From a virus: DNA of 55,746 nt. A model generated the notes under the pieces. The model was not told the origin of the DNA and did not search any database. It saw nothing but the letters and a program-made list of their open reading frames with translations. Below are positions 45,360 to 53,187 of the stretch, one piece after another (the stretch's first letter is position 1; each line of letters opens with the position of its first letter). The stretch is taken from positions 1-55,746 of the IMG/VR virus record IMGVR_UViG_3300048930_000157; one strand, 5' to 3'. A program made the position numbers and the translations under genes.

Positions 45360-46304
45360 CTACCCTCCGAGCGCGGCGTCCATGTGTGCAGCCGCCTGTG
45401 TTTTGAGTTCATCGACAACCGCGCCGTAGCGAACGGTCATGCGGATAGACGTGTGCCCAAGCAACTCCATCAGGGTCTTTTCGCTCACGCCCTTGGAGCG
45501 TAGAAGCGTTCCGAACGCGTGCCGGAGTTGGTGTAGTCCAATCGGGTCAATACCCGCGCTTGTTAGCGCGTCTTGCAGCCCCATGTAGACCGCATGCGGG
45601 TCCACAGGCTTGCCAGCTTGCCCTTGAAAGATGTACTCCGTCGCGGCTGGCCGAACTCGATTGTGCTCAAACGCGGCGTCGTATAGCTGCCCAAGCGTAT
45701 CGGCGGCGAGACGTGGTAGCGGTAGTACCCGGCGAGAAGCCGCCGTCTTAGGCTCTGATACCACAAGTCCGTTTCCGGTGATTCGCTGCACAGCGCGGCT
45801 AACTGTAAGAGTTCCTGCACCGAAGTCAATGTCACCCCATTGGAGCGCACAAACTTCTCCACGTCGAAGTCCGAGGGAAAGCATGAGGATGTAGATTGGT
45901 TCATACTTGGTACCCTCTACCGCGTTCAGCAACGCCTGTGCATCGGTTGCCGTCGTCGCCTTGATCGTGGTGTTCGGAACACGCGGCATGCTGACACGCT
46001 TCGCCACGTTAACCGGAAGTTCGCCGTACTCAACCGCTTGATCCAAGGCTTGCCGGAGAATAATCTGCGTTAAGCGGATGGTTCCCGCCGACAATCCCTT
46101 GTGATGCTGAAGCACCATAATCTGCCCGACGTCGTTCGGGCGAAGCTCACCGAGTTTCTTGGTTCCGATCACCGGAATGATGTAGCTGCGAATGTGCTGA
46201 CGGTAGTTTGCAGCCGTTCGCGGACGGAGACTGTGCGCGTGCAAGTCCATCCATTCGTTCATGTACTGAGCCACCGTCATGTTCTCAGTCATCAGTGCGT
46301 CCAA
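45360..46304 (-). CDS. Tyrosine recombinase (integrase)
   Basis: A 314-residue integrase that would insert and excise the phage genome at an attachment site. N-terminal arm-binding and core-binding domains lie at 1-110 (YMNEWMDLHAHSLRPRTAANYRQHI). The catalytic domain has the full tyrosine recombinase set: Arg 147 (LGLRRGE), Lys 186, His 258 and Arg 261 (LHQLRHAFGT), His 284 (LLGHTS) and Tyr 293 (VRYGAV). The start is best placed at TTG 46304, where a GGAGGGGG site has good spacing; ATG 46292 is the alternative. A promoter and a 7-bp dyad lie in its leader. No attachment site could be recognised by eye. Confidence 0.92.
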   Translation of the reverse strand: MDALMTENMTVAQYMNEWMDLHAHSLRPRTAANYRQHIRSYIIPVIGTKKLGELRPNDVGQIMVLQHHKGLSAGTIRLTQIILRQALDQAVEYGELPVNVAKRVSMPRVPNTTIKATTATDAQALLNAVEGTKYEPIYILMLSLGLRRGEVCALQWGDIDFGAGTLTVSRAVQRITGNGLVVSEPKTAASRRVLPLPRLAADTLGQLYDAAFEHNRVRPAATEYIFQGQAGKPVDPHAVYMGLQDALTSAGIDPIGLHQLRHAFGTLLRSKGVSEKTLMELLGHTSIRMTVRYGAVVDELKTQAAAHMDAALGG

Positions 46305-46515
46305 AGTAGAACACCCCCTCCGGTACGATGCTATCCTGAACCACAGTCAATTCAGGACTACATGTAGTATACACCGTACCCGGAGAAATGACAAGGGCTG
46401 TCGGCGGCAATCCGTGGATTTCCTCATAGATTGCCTCACCGATACGGATGGTTTCGTCCGGAGTTTCTTTTTTCGTCCGTCGCTGAATCATCAGGTAAGG
46501 AATTGTCAGGTTCAT
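46285..46515 (-). CDS. Small protein of unknown function upstream of integrase
   Basis: A 76-residue protein starting at ATG 46515 (GAGGAC site), overlapping the previous gene (ATGA). It begins with NLTIPYLMIQRRTKKETPDETIRIGEAIYEEIHG, has a Pro/Thr-rich centre and ends with a short strand pair (VPEGVFYFGRTDD). The promoter of the integrase lies inside this gene (46366-46394). The start is set by the site and coupling; the 101-residue frame from 46590 is rejected. No family is recognised. Confidence 0.55.
   Translation of the reverse strand: MNLTIPYLMIQRRTKKETPDETIRIGEAIYEEIHGLPPTALVISPGTVYTTCSPELTVVQDSIVPEGVFYFGRTDD
46334..46356 (-). promoter_or_regulatory. Dyad in the integrase leader
   Basis: TCCTGAA and TTCAGGA form a perfect 7-bp inverted repeat around a nine- to ten-base spacer, just downstream of the integrase promoter and upstream of its ribosome site. 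It could be an operator or an RNA hairpin controlling integrase. Confidence 0.5.
46366..46394 (-). promoter_or_regulatory. Leftward promoter for the integrase
   Basis: On the minus strand TTGTCA (46394-46389), a 17-base spacer and TATACT (46371-46366), inside the preceding small gene. It gives the integrase its own expression control. Confidence 0.82.
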
Positions 46516-46856
46516 GTTGCGTCCTCTCCGAACAACATGGCTACGAGTCGTGTGCGTTCGTTCTGCACACGCTCCCACTCGTCGCGGCACGGAAAGTCAC
46601 CCGGAGGGGTTGCCGTACACACGCCGTACGCATGCTCTGCTTCGTGCAGTACGTCAAGCTGTCGCTCAACACGATCTTTAAATGCAGGATCGTCCAAGGT
46701 AGGTAGTGCCTGCAAAAACTCAATATACCCCATACGATGCCGGTATGCTGCGGCACGCGTCGTTGGAGTTACCTTTGTATGGTTTATAACAGCGGTAAGT
46801 GATTCGATTCGCTTCGTGACATGCTCGGTAATCCGTTTCTTGGTAAATACGCTCAT
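46512..46856 (-). CDS. Helical protein of unknown function
   Basis: A 114-residue protein starting at ATG 46856 after AGGGAG. It is nearly all helical with many charged residues: FTKKRITEHVTKRIESLTAVINHTK, a central YRHRMGYIEFLQALPTLDDPAFKDRVERQLDVLHEAEH, and a C-terminal EWERVQNERTRLVAMLF. Single Cys residues near positions 81 and 91 are not in a metal motif. It follows RtcB after a 30-base gap containing a 9-bp hairpin (46871-46892). No family is recognised. Confidence 0.58.
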   Translation of the reverse strand: MSVFTKKRITEHVTKRIESLTAVINHTKVTPTTRAAAYRHRMGYIEFLQALPTLDDPAFKDRVERQLDVLHEAEHAYGVCTATPPGDFPCRDEWERVQNERTRLVAMLFGEDAT

Positions 46857-46870
46857 AGCTCCCTCCTAGC

Positions 46871-46892
46871 GAGTAGGGGTTTCCCCCTACTC
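46871..46892 (-). other. Hairpin at the end of the RtcB gene
   Basis: GAGTAGGGG pairs with CCCCTACTC across a short loop, covering the RtcB stop codon. On the minus strand no T-run follows and the next ribosome site comes right after it, so it is probably a processing or stability hairpin. Confidence 0.45.
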
Positions 46893-48086
46893 TGCCGCCC
46901 GTGTTTGTCCCTTGACCGTCATAATCGGTGTATACGTGTCGGCCACATACACCAAGTCCTCTTGCAAGGCGATTACCCGGTCAATGTCCTTATATGCGCC
47001 CGGTGCCTCATCAACGTATTCCAATCCCGCCTGTGAGTACGTCCCCGCAAGCGATGCCTGAAACTCGTTAATCGTGATCGAACGCTTTGCTTCACCACGG
47101 CTCATGGTCCGTCCCGCGCCGTGTGAGCACGACTCAAAGCTATCGGTATTTCCCTTACCGATCACCTTGTAGCTCTTGGAACCCATGCTCCCCGGAATCA
47201 AGCCGATTTCAGAGAACCGCGCACTGGTCGCACCCTTTCGGTGCAGCACCATATCGCCGTCCAATTGTGCGTAGTTGTGTGGCGTGTCGTGAATAGTGGA
47301 CTGACTGAGCACACTGGTGATGCCCCGTTCCTGAAGCACATCCGCAAATGCTGACAGAACCGCCGTCATCATACGCTCTCGGTTGAGTCGCGCATAATCA
47401 ATGGCCCATTGCATATCGTGCAGATAGTTCTGTCCTTCAACCGTTTCCAGCGACAAGTGTGCGAGGTCACGCGGTACACGGGTCTTTGTCTGCGTTACAA
47501 ATTGCTCTGCCTGCTGGTTGTAGTGGTTGGCGATCCGAAGCCCGATGTGTCTGGAACCAGAGTGCAGCATGAACCCAATGAAGCCACGGTCGTTTACCTG
47601 TGCTTCAATAAAGTGGTTGCCACCACCAAGGGTACCGATCTGGTACGCCCCCTTCGTGTCCACAAGTTCTTGCAATTCCCGCGCTCGGAGCGGTTCTAGC
47701 TTCAAGTGTCCGAGTGTGTGCGGATACTTGTGCGCGTTGAATCCCATCGGTACGGCACGCCGTACCTTCGTTGCCCACGCCTGCCAGAAGTCCGCGTTCA
47801 TCGCCTCACGGTCGAACGGCATGGTCGTTTGCGCGTGGCGCATACCACACCCAATGTCCACGCCAACCGCGTTCGGGATAACGGCCAACTCGGTCGGCAA
47901 CACACAGCCGATGGTTACTCCGACGCCAAGGTGACAGTCAGGCATAACGGCAATGTGCGGACCAAGAGCCGGATGCCCCGCTGCGGCCATAAGCTGACTC
48001 ATCGCCTGCGGTTCCATCTCATCCAACGGAAGCCAGCTACGAATCTCACGCCCGTTTCCACCAAGAAAGGTTGTATAGGTTCCCAT
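46887..48086 (-). CDS. rtcB: RtcB-type RNA ligase
   Basis: A 399-residue ligase that seals RNA 2',3'-cyclic phosphate or 3'-phosphate ends to 5'-OH ends using GTP and manganese. Family motifs: PDCHLG (49-54), VDIGCGM (76-82, metal Asp 77 and Cys 80), GGGNHFIE (154-161), HSGSRH (175-180), HNY (270-272) and SHGAGRTMSR (321-330), whose His 322 aligns with the guanylylated histidine. Length matches bacterial RtcB. The gene ends at TAG 46887 and starts at 48086. With 14 phage tRNAs in this window, the simplest role is repair of tRNAs cut by host anticodon nucleases. Confidence 0.95.
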   Translation of the reverse strand: MGTYTTFLGGNGREIRSWLPLDEMEPQAMSQLMAAAGHPALGPHIAVMPDCHLGVGVTIGCVLPTELAVIPNAVGVDIGCGMRHAQTTMPFDREAMNADFWQAWATKVRRAVPMGFNAHKYPHTLGHLKLEPLRARELQELVDTKGAYQIGTLGGGNHFIEAQVNDRGFIGFMLHSGSRHIGLRIANHYNQQAEQFVTQTKTRVPRDLAHLSLETVEGQNYLHDMQWAIDYARLNRERMMTAVLSAFADVLQERGITSVLSQSTIHDTPHNYAQLDGDMVLHRKGATSARFSEIGLIPGSMGSKSYKVIGKGNTDSFESCSHGAGRTMSRGEAKRSITINEFQASLAGTYSQAGLEYVDEAPGAYKDIDRVIALQEDLVYVADTYTPIMTVKGQTRAAE

Positions 48087-48087
48087 G

Positions 48088-48456
48088 TTATTTCACGTCC
48101 TTGTAGGTGTCTCCGGCCAGAATACCGTAAATCGTTTTTGGATTTGCGTTGTACTTCTGGCAGAGTTCTTTAACGTACTTCACACTGGACCGTCCAGTGC
48201 TGCGAATGTCCCTGATTTCGTCATCGGTAAACCGACGATAGAGGCTCCGTTGCCCTTTCTTGAATTGAATACCAAGCTCTCCCAACTTTGCGCGTTGGCG
48301 GTCGTGCCAGCAATCAAGGCACCGGAACCCCACCGTGATGAAGGTTCCACAGTCATAGCAGGTTTTTAAGTGTCCGGTTGGCCGAACGTTCCGTTGCAAG
48401 AGGGGACTATCCTCATCAATCGGTTCCTGATCCAGTGCTGTGACGTTAAAACTCAT
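48088..48456 (-). CDS. Zinc-finger/HTH protein resembling the binding part of homing nucleases
   Basis: A 122-residue protein. The N-terminal half has CYDC (33-36) and CLDC (47-50), a likely zinc ribbon. The C-terminal half has YRRFTDDEIRDIRSTGRSSVKYVKELCQKYNANPKTIYGILAGDTYKDV, a helix-turn-helix of the type found at the C-terminus of HNH homing endonucleases and phage NUMOD-like modules. The nuclease domain is missing, so it may be a DNA-binding regulator descended from a homing enzyme. ATG 48456 overlaps the previous stop (ATGA). Its stop is one base before the RtcB start. Confidence 0.68.
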   Translation of the reverse strand: MSFNVTALDQEPIDEDSPLLQRNVRPTGHLKTCYDCGTFITVGFRCLDCWHDRQRAKLGELGIQFKKGQRSLYRRFTDDEIRDIRSTGRSSVKYVKELCQKYNANPKTIYGILAGDTYKDVK

Positions 48457-48734
48457 CTCCGTAGCTCCACATCTGACGGGGTAAGTTCCCGCCCTTGTAG
48501 TTGCTCAATGGTTTTCACCATTGACCGCTTCACGCTAAACCCAATGTGCTCACGCACCGTAATCCACGCTCCGTCACGCCGTTTAAACTGCAACCGAACA
48601 CGGGTCTTACGTGCGTCCTTCCCGTTCTGGTGCTCGTAGCCGTAGGTTTCAATGTCGAACCGCATCCACGGTCTGTTTTGCACCCACGCTTTTGCCAGCC
48701 GGTACTTTGCGTCTCGTTTCTGCTCGTTCGTCAT
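48453..48734 (-). CDS. Small basic protein of unknown function
   Basis: A 93-residue protein starting at ATG 48734 with AGGAGG eight bases upstream. It is strongly basic, with a helical start (TNEQKRDAKYRLAKAWVQNR), a beta-rich middle (MRFDIETYGYEHQNG, TRVRLQFKRRDGAWITV) and a charged end (SMVKTIEQLQGRELTPSDVELRR). The alternation suggests a nucleic-acid-binding or small alpha-beta domain. It overlaps the zinc-finger gene downstream, so they are translated together. No named family is recognised. Confidence 0.6.
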   Translation of the reverse strand: MTNEQKRDAKYRLAKAWVQNRPWMRFDIETYGYEHQNGKDARKTRVRLQFKRRDGAWITVREHIGFSVKRSMVKTIEQLQGRELTPSDVELRR

Positions 48735-48742
48735 CGCGCCTC

Positions 48743-49267
48743 CTAGTCGGCTACTGTCCGTTCAAAGTCATAGTACGCAAGCGGTTTCGCGTACATCATT
48801 TGCTCCCACCACACCGGTTTGACGTTCATCATCCGATCTTGGAGCGCCTGCCAGTCATCTTGTGTGACCGGTTCAAGGTCATTTACTTTCGGAAATATTT
48901 CGTCGCCGCGCTCGGGGTACTGATCCTGAAAGAGCAACCGCCCTCCGAAGAATTGTCCAACGGTACGCAGGACTGCAACCGTCCCCGGTGTGGAGCGTCC
49001 GAAGATACCGCGCCCTCCAAGGTCCATCTCATATGAGAAGAACAGTGGTTGCTGGACGGTAAGCGTATCGAACTCCCACCGGGTTAGCTCCGGAAAGTTG
49101 TGATCCACAAAATGCGTTCGCGCTCCGTGGACGCTGACAAGTCGTTGCTGGTTGCGTAACGGGCCGCGCTCTGGTGGACACCCAAGCGCAATGCCCGTCA
49201 CGGTCTGTACCCAATGGTACCGCGCCTCAATAGGCAGATAGAGTTCCGCGCATACGGTCGCTGGCAT
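48743..49267 (-). CDS. Protein of unknown function downstream of the peptidase
   Basis: A 174-residue protein whose ATG overlaps the peptidase stop (TGATG), so it is coupled to it. It begins with beta sequence ATVCAELYLPIEARYHWVQTVTG, has EFDTLTVQQPLFFSYEMDLGGRGIFG and a region with GQFFGGRLLFQDQYPERG, and ends with several Trp and Tyr residues (VKPVWWEQMMYAKPLAYYDFERT). It is rich in aromatic residues and mixed alpha-beta in pattern. No catalytic motif or family could be named. Coupling to the peptidase suggests shared function. Confidence 0.6.
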   Translation of the reverse strand: MPATVCAELYLPIEARYHWVQTVTGIALGCPPERGPLRNQQRLVSVHGARTHFVDHNFPELTRWEFDTLTVQQPLFFSYEMDLGGRGIFGRSTPGTVAVLRTVGQFFGGRLLFQDQYPERGDEIFPKVNDLEPVTQDDWQALQDRMMNVKPVWWEQMMYAKPLAYYDFERTVAD

Positions 49268-50523
49268 CAGGCACCTACCCGAATCCGCGCACGCTGCTGC
49301 TTTGACGAAGCGACGGATGCAACCGCCGTCCGTGCGACGGCTCTCGCCTCACCCTCATAGAGTTGGCATACCATGCAGAAGTATTCTTCCTCTGCGGTAT
49401 CCCACATCATGTTAATGTTGGTGTCGCACAGCGGACAAGCCGGATCAATCACCGAACCCATTGCCGTCTCATCGTCGGAACCACCACGCAGGTAGGCCGC
49501 AATATCCTCTTTCGTGTATTCCTCAGACTCACCCTCACCGGTCACTTCGTAGAAGCTGCCGTCTAGGTACGCTTCGGTTGCGGCTCGTTTCTTCTCCATG
49601 TAGTCGTCAAACGACTCATAGAGTACGCCGTTAATAGTAACGCTTGATCGGCCAGTAGCAACTGCTTTAGTTCCGGCTGTTTCGGTGGACTCGTACTTGT
49701 CCCGGCTGTAGTAGGAACCGTACCCGTAGTTGTAGCTGGAAACGTACCGGCCACGACTTTTCTTGTCGGTATCGGTGTGAAACCATTGCTGATCGGCAAG
49801 GTTCTCGCAAATCTCCGTAAAGAGTCCGAGTGTTGCCGCCACATCCCGAATCGACACCATCTCCTTCGATGAGTGTGCGTTGTAGTACCCACAGGAAACG
49901 TTCGCACAGGCAATCGGAAGCCCGTTGTTCTTCAACTGGATTACATCGGAGATGGAACCCCAATCGTAGGACTTGTATCCATAAACGGACAGGTACGGTG
50001 CAATCGCTTCTTCGAACTCATCTCCGAACAGTTCTGTTCCCGCTCCTACCCGAATGAAGTCACTGTTCCCGTTGCGGTCCCCTTGGAGCACGAAGGAACA
50101 GTCCACGAAGAAGTCCATGTCGGCCTCTCGGGAACCGACACACCCGATTTCCTCATCTCGGAAGAACACAGCCTTTGCAGCCGGAAGTGTGTTCAAAAGC
50201 GAAAGCGCAAGGAAGATACCTACCTTGTCATCGCCGCCTACGCCGGTCGTGTCCATGTTCTTCGGGTCAATGGCGAAGATAAGGTCATCGGCAACCACGA
50301 CCTTATACTGGTTCTTGGCCTTGATCCGGTGTACCGTGTCCGTGTGGGCCACGATGCACGGGAAGATTGCCGCGTCCCCCTTGGTCGCGTAGATGTTTCC
50401 ATCCTTCACCACCGTGCGAACGCCCATGTCCGCACACTTGGAGAGAATGAATTGGTTCATGCGTTGGGTATCACGCGAATGGCTCTGAACCCTGAGCGTT
50501 TTGAGTAGCAGTCCTGTGTCCAA
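49267..50523 (-). CDS. M20-family (peptidase T-like) zinc peptidase with C-terminal zinc ribbon
   Basis: A 418-residue protein starting at TTG 50523 (AAAGGA site seven bases upstream, promoter at 50553-50581). The start is typical of M20 peptidases: LLLKTLRVQSHSRDTQRMNQF. Metal and catalytic motifs follow in order: VAHTDTVH (58-65), GVGGDDKVG (94-102), FRDEEIGCVGS (121-131, catalytic Glu pair), a GDR segment near 148-150 and HSSKE near 215. M20/peptidase T enzymes cleave dipeptides or tripeptides with two zinc ions. The last 60 residues contain CPLC and CMVC, an added zinc ribbon not usual in peptidase T. A phage intracellular aminopeptidase is rare; a role in host protein or signal-peptide turnover is speculative. 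Confidence 0.78.
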   Translation of the reverse strand: MDTGLLLKTLRVQSHSRDTQRMNQFILSKCADMGVRTVVKDGNIYATKGDAAIFPCIVAHTDTVHRIKAKNQYKVVVADDLIFAIDPKNMDTTGVGGDDKVGIFLALSLLNTLPAAKAVFFRDEEIGCVGSREADMDFFVDCSFVLQGDRNGNSDFIRVGAGTELFGDEFEEAIAPYLSVYGYKSYDWGSISDVIQLKNNGLPIACANVSCGYYNAHSSKEMVSIRDVAATLGLFTEICENLADQQWFHTDTDKKSRGRYVSSYNYGYGSYYSRDKYESTETAGTKAVATGRSSVTINGVLYESFDDYMEKKRAATEAYLDGSFYEVTGEGESEEYTKEDIAAYLRGGSDDETAMGSVIDPACPLCDTNINMMWDTAEEEYFCMVCQLYEGEARAVARTAVASVASSKQQRARIRVGA

Positions 50524-50552
50524 TGCTTGTCCTTTCTCCTGACTAGGATTCA

Positions 50553-50581
50553 AGTATACCACGTCCCCCTCGTACGTGCAA
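50553..50581 (-). promoter_or_regulatory. Leftward promoter for the peptidase operon
   Basis: On the minus strand TTGCAC (50581-50576), a 17-base spacer and TATACT (50558-50553), 30 bases before the TTG start. It would drive the peptidase, the small genes and RtcB. Confidence 0.87.
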
Positions 50582-50698
50582 GGGGCTTTGGCAAGTTGTG
50601 CTCGGGATAACCCACCGGGGTACAGGTTTTTAGACCGTCCCCGGCGAGTTGCCCTTCCCGATAGGCTTGGGAACATCACGCCCGTTGCGCGTCCCCGT

Positions 50699-52579
50699 TT
50701 AGAATGGTAGGTCAAGCTCATCCTCCACATCAAGCGGGTCAACATCAGCCGTCCAGCTATGCGTCCACATATTCGTATTCTCATCGAATGCGGGAGTTGA
50801 TAGCGCCCGGAGATTATTCATCGCCGTGTTGTAATCAACCCTATGGACGAACAGCGGCTCACGCGGTTGAATTGTGTACGAGTAGTCCGGTTGGTAGCTG
50901 AATACCCCCGGTTCCGCTGAACGGAACGTTATGGTCGGAGCGGACGGAGACGGGGCATTATCACCCGTCTCCGATGCCTCACGCCGCAAACGCGCACGTT
51001 CGGCACGACGTGCTACTGCTTCTCGATTGCTCTGGCATGTTGGGCATTCGAACGTGTCTCCACGCTGTGTGAACCGGTTCGTGCGCCGTGCTGTGTCTCC
51101 ACAGTAAGAGCACCGGAGTCCTTGGCATTCGCCGCACATCCGCTCGGTGTACTCCTGACGGTAGGAGTGATCGACGTTGAACCGGAGCGTCTGCATGTTC
51201 TCGGTGTCTACCCGTGAACATCGCTGGCACGAATGAAGGTCGTAGCAATCCGCGCAAATCGTCGTCCGATCAGGCGTATGCGGGTTCATCAACACTTGCA
51301 GCGCATTGTCCATCGACACGGCGTTGTGGCAGATTGCACAGGGCTGGTCACGTAGCCACGTCTCGTAGCACGTTCGACAGACTGGACTCGTTTCGCCATT
51401 CCGGTAGTAGGACGGGTAATAGAAGTTCAACCGGTTCCCGTTTCTCTCATAGAGATAGTCATTACAGTTCTGGCATCGGTAGTCATCGACGCACAGACTG
51501 CACAACTGCCCCTCCGGGCCGTGTCCACGCATCCGATGCTCACAGGCTGTGCAAACGTGCTGCATCCGACAGTCGTAGCACATCCCGTCTCGGAAGTTGT
51601 TCCGGTCGCTTTCCGTTCCGCACTCAGAGCATGTCTGAATGAACGGATACCCGCTTGTACTGGTCAACTCATAAGTTGCGTGTGCCCCACGCTGGTGATT
51701 CTTGACACGGATGGTGCCCTCATCCTCATCAATGAATAGGTACTTGAACGTGTCGCAGTACGGGTAGCCCCGGCTTGAACCTGTCAGCAAGTCTACCGAC
51801 AGGAACAACTGCTTACCGAGTTCTCCGGGCACATCCCACAGGGTTTCTCGTTCGAAGCTGTTCGCGTGCCGGATGATGTATCCCTGTTCAGCGGCCCAAT
51901 CACGCAGCATGTGAACAACGGTGTCGTTCCCATACGCCCGATCCATTGCCCACCCCTGTTCAACCGTATTCCACAGGAGCGCACGGCCAATCAGCAAGTC
52001 GCTCTGATCCGTCGCAATGACCATCTTCACCGCGTCCGGATTATTCACGTAGAAGTCCATGTAAGGTTGGCACTCATCGTACCGCATGCACGACGTTCGC
52101 AGCGTACCGGTGCCACTTGGCGCGTAGTGATTCCCGTCATACCAATGACGGATAGCCTCACCCTCCACAATACGAACCGATTGCCGGTCCTTCAGTACCC
52201 GTGCCCGGAGATGGTTGGTGAACTTCTCAAAGTCGCTGTCGGTCAGCGTCTTTAGTGTCTCCGGTGTCAGTAGCGCACGGGCAACCTTTGCCGGTCGTCC
52301 CGCCTGTCGCAGCTTCTTATTCCATTCGATCCCTGTATCCAACGCCGTCTCAATCCGGGCCGTTGGCAGGTAGGTCAGTTCCCCCTCACCATTAATGGAG
52401 ATGTAGTCACCAAATGCCTGATGCGTTCGGGCCAGCGGCTCACTCGTTGAACCGTACCAACTCCGGCGATACATGAGCGCCATAGCTACCCGGTCAGCGT
52501 AGTCGTAGATGAGCGTGTCAAGGATGTTCCGGAGTGACGCGGAATAGGTGAGAATGTACGGGGTCAGGTCTTTAGCCAT
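50699..52579 (-). CDS. Large protein with an array of six zinc-ribbon-like units
   Basis: A 626-residue protein from ATG 52579 (AGGAAC site). Residues 1-325 form a mixed alpha-beta domain with GTGTLRTSCMRYDECQPYMDFY near 155-176, an IGRALLWN strand near 205 and a WAMDRAYGND segment; this resembles a domain of unknown function found in other phages. Residues 325-530 contain twelve CxxC pairs (CSEC, CYDC, CTAC, CSLC, CQNC, CRTC, CAIC, CADC, CQRC, CGEC, CSYC, CPTC), enough for six zinc sites. The end is basic, then disordered and acidic. No catalytic motif is visible. Likely an interaction scaffold for nucleic acids or host proteins. Confidence 0.72.
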   Translation of the reverse strand: MAKDLTPYILTYSASLRNILDTLIYDYADRVAMALMYRRSWYGSTSEPLARTHQAFGDYISINGEGELTYLPTARIETALDTGIEWNKKLRQAGRPAKVARALLTPETLKTLTDSDFEKFTNHLRARVLKDRQSVRIVEGEAIRHWYDGNHYAPSGTGTLRTSCMRYDECQPYMDFYVNNPDAVKMVIATDQSDLLIGRALLWNTVEQGWAMDRAYGNDTVVHMLRDWAAEQGYIIRHANSFERETLWDVPGELGKQLFLSVDLLTGSSRGYPYCDTFKYLFIDEDEGTIRVKNHQRGAHATYELTSTSGYPFIQTCSECGTESDRNNFRDGMCYDCRMQHVCTACEHRMRGHGPEGQLCSLCVDDYRCQNCNDYLYERNGNRLNFYYPSYYRNGETSPVCRTCYETWLRDQPCAICHNAVSMDNALQVLMNPHTPDRTTICADCYDLHSCQRCSRVDTENMQTLRFNVDHSYRQEYTERMCGECQGLRCSYCGDTARRTNRFTQRGDTFECPTCQSNREAVARRAERARLRREASETGDNAPSPSAPTITFRSAEPGVFSYQPDYSYTIQPREPLFVHRVDYNTAMNNLRALSTPAFDENTNMWTHSWTADVDPLDVEDELDLPF

Positions 52580-52769
52580 GTGCGTCAAGTTCCTCCTTGT
52601 CTGCTTGACGAAGCATTCTCACCATAGAGAGTGCTTCACGGAACGTACTCGCCTTAATGGTGTGGTACCGTTCCTCGGTTTTGTTCCCGCTGCGTCGGTT
52701 TTCGCGTTCCTCACGTTCGTGCCACGCGATCACCTGTTTAAGTTGTTCTTCGTACCGATCCAGAACCAT
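52572..52769 (-). CDS. Small charged helical protein
   Basis: A 65-residue protein starting at ATG 52769 (AGGGG site). It is predicted to be almost fully helical and highly charged: DRYEEQLKQVIAWHEREERENRR, then EERYHTIKASTFREALSMVRMLRQADKEEL. The heptad spacing of Val/Ile/Leu suggests a coiled coil. It starts just after the stop of the gene before it and its end overlaps the start of the zinc-ribbon array protein by eight bases, so the two are translated together. No family is recognised. Confidence 0.58.
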   Translation of the reverse strand: MVLDRYEEQLKQVIAWHEREERENRRSGNKTEERYHTIKASTFREALSMVRMLRQADKEELDAHG

Positions 52770-52772
52770 CGC

Positions 52773-53108
52773 TTACCCCTGTGCCAGCCGGTACTCTGCG
52801 AACACCATGCCCTTGTGCATCATCGTGTCCCCGGTCGGCTTGTATCCTGCCGCATTCAGCGCGGCCTCTGCCGCCTTGACGTGGCGATTCGTGGTGGCGC
52901 TATTGCGCTCCGTGTTGAGCCAGAATGCCGAGCCGTCCGTGAAGTCCATGATAATCGGGAAGTGCGGACCATAGCTCTGCAACTCACGGCACTCTCTACC
53001 GTTCTGGTACGCCACCGTGTCAACTTTCATGCTCTCCAACCGGTAGGCCGGTCGCCGTCCCTCGATGAACGCCGTCGCAATTGCCATTGGAGTCGTGAGG
53101 CTTGCCAT
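52773..53108 (-). CDS. Protein of unknown function
   Basis: A 111-residue protein starting at ATG 53108 with GAAGGAGA upstream, directly behind a near-perfect promoter at 53153-53181. The N-terminal part (MAIATAFIEGRRPAYRLESMKVD) is followed by beta sequence with YQNGRECRELQSYGPHFPIIMDFTDGSAFWLNTE, then a helical stretch (TTNRHVKAAEAALNAAGYKP) and a final strand (MVFAEYRLA). The GSAFWLN strand and 'HxxAAxAALNAAGY' helix look like an alpha-beta domain of a small phage protein family. Strong promoter suggests early high expression. Function unknown. Confidence 0.62.
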   Translation of the reverse strand: MASLTTPMAIATAFIEGRRPAYRLESMKVDTVAYQNGRECRELQSYGPHFPIIMDFTDGSAFWLNTERNSATTNRHVKAAEAALNAAGYKPTGDTMMHKGMVFAEYRLAQG

Positions 53109-53152
53109 GTGTTTGTGTCTCCTTCCCGGTGTCTTGTCTCACCGTCAACTAC

Positions 53153-53181
53153 AGTATACGCGATCACGCACTGGCTGTCAA
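53153..53181 (-). promoter_or_regulatory. Strong leftward promoter, right-end region
   Basis: On the minus strand TTGACA (53181-53176), a 17-base spacer and TATACT (53158-53153). It follows the stop of the secreted protein gene and drives the genes from 53108 leftward. Its spacer lacks the palindrome found in the next three promoters. Confidence 0.92.
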
Positions 53182-53187
53182 GGGGGT

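Noticed and set aside
49873-50508. 211-codon rightward frame opposite the peptidase
   Set aside because: The opposite strand carries all M20 motifs and a promoter; this frame has none.
50582-50698. Riboswitch upstream of the peptidase operon
   Set aside because: The bases lie upstream of the promoter, not in the transcript leader, and I see no known riboswitch core.
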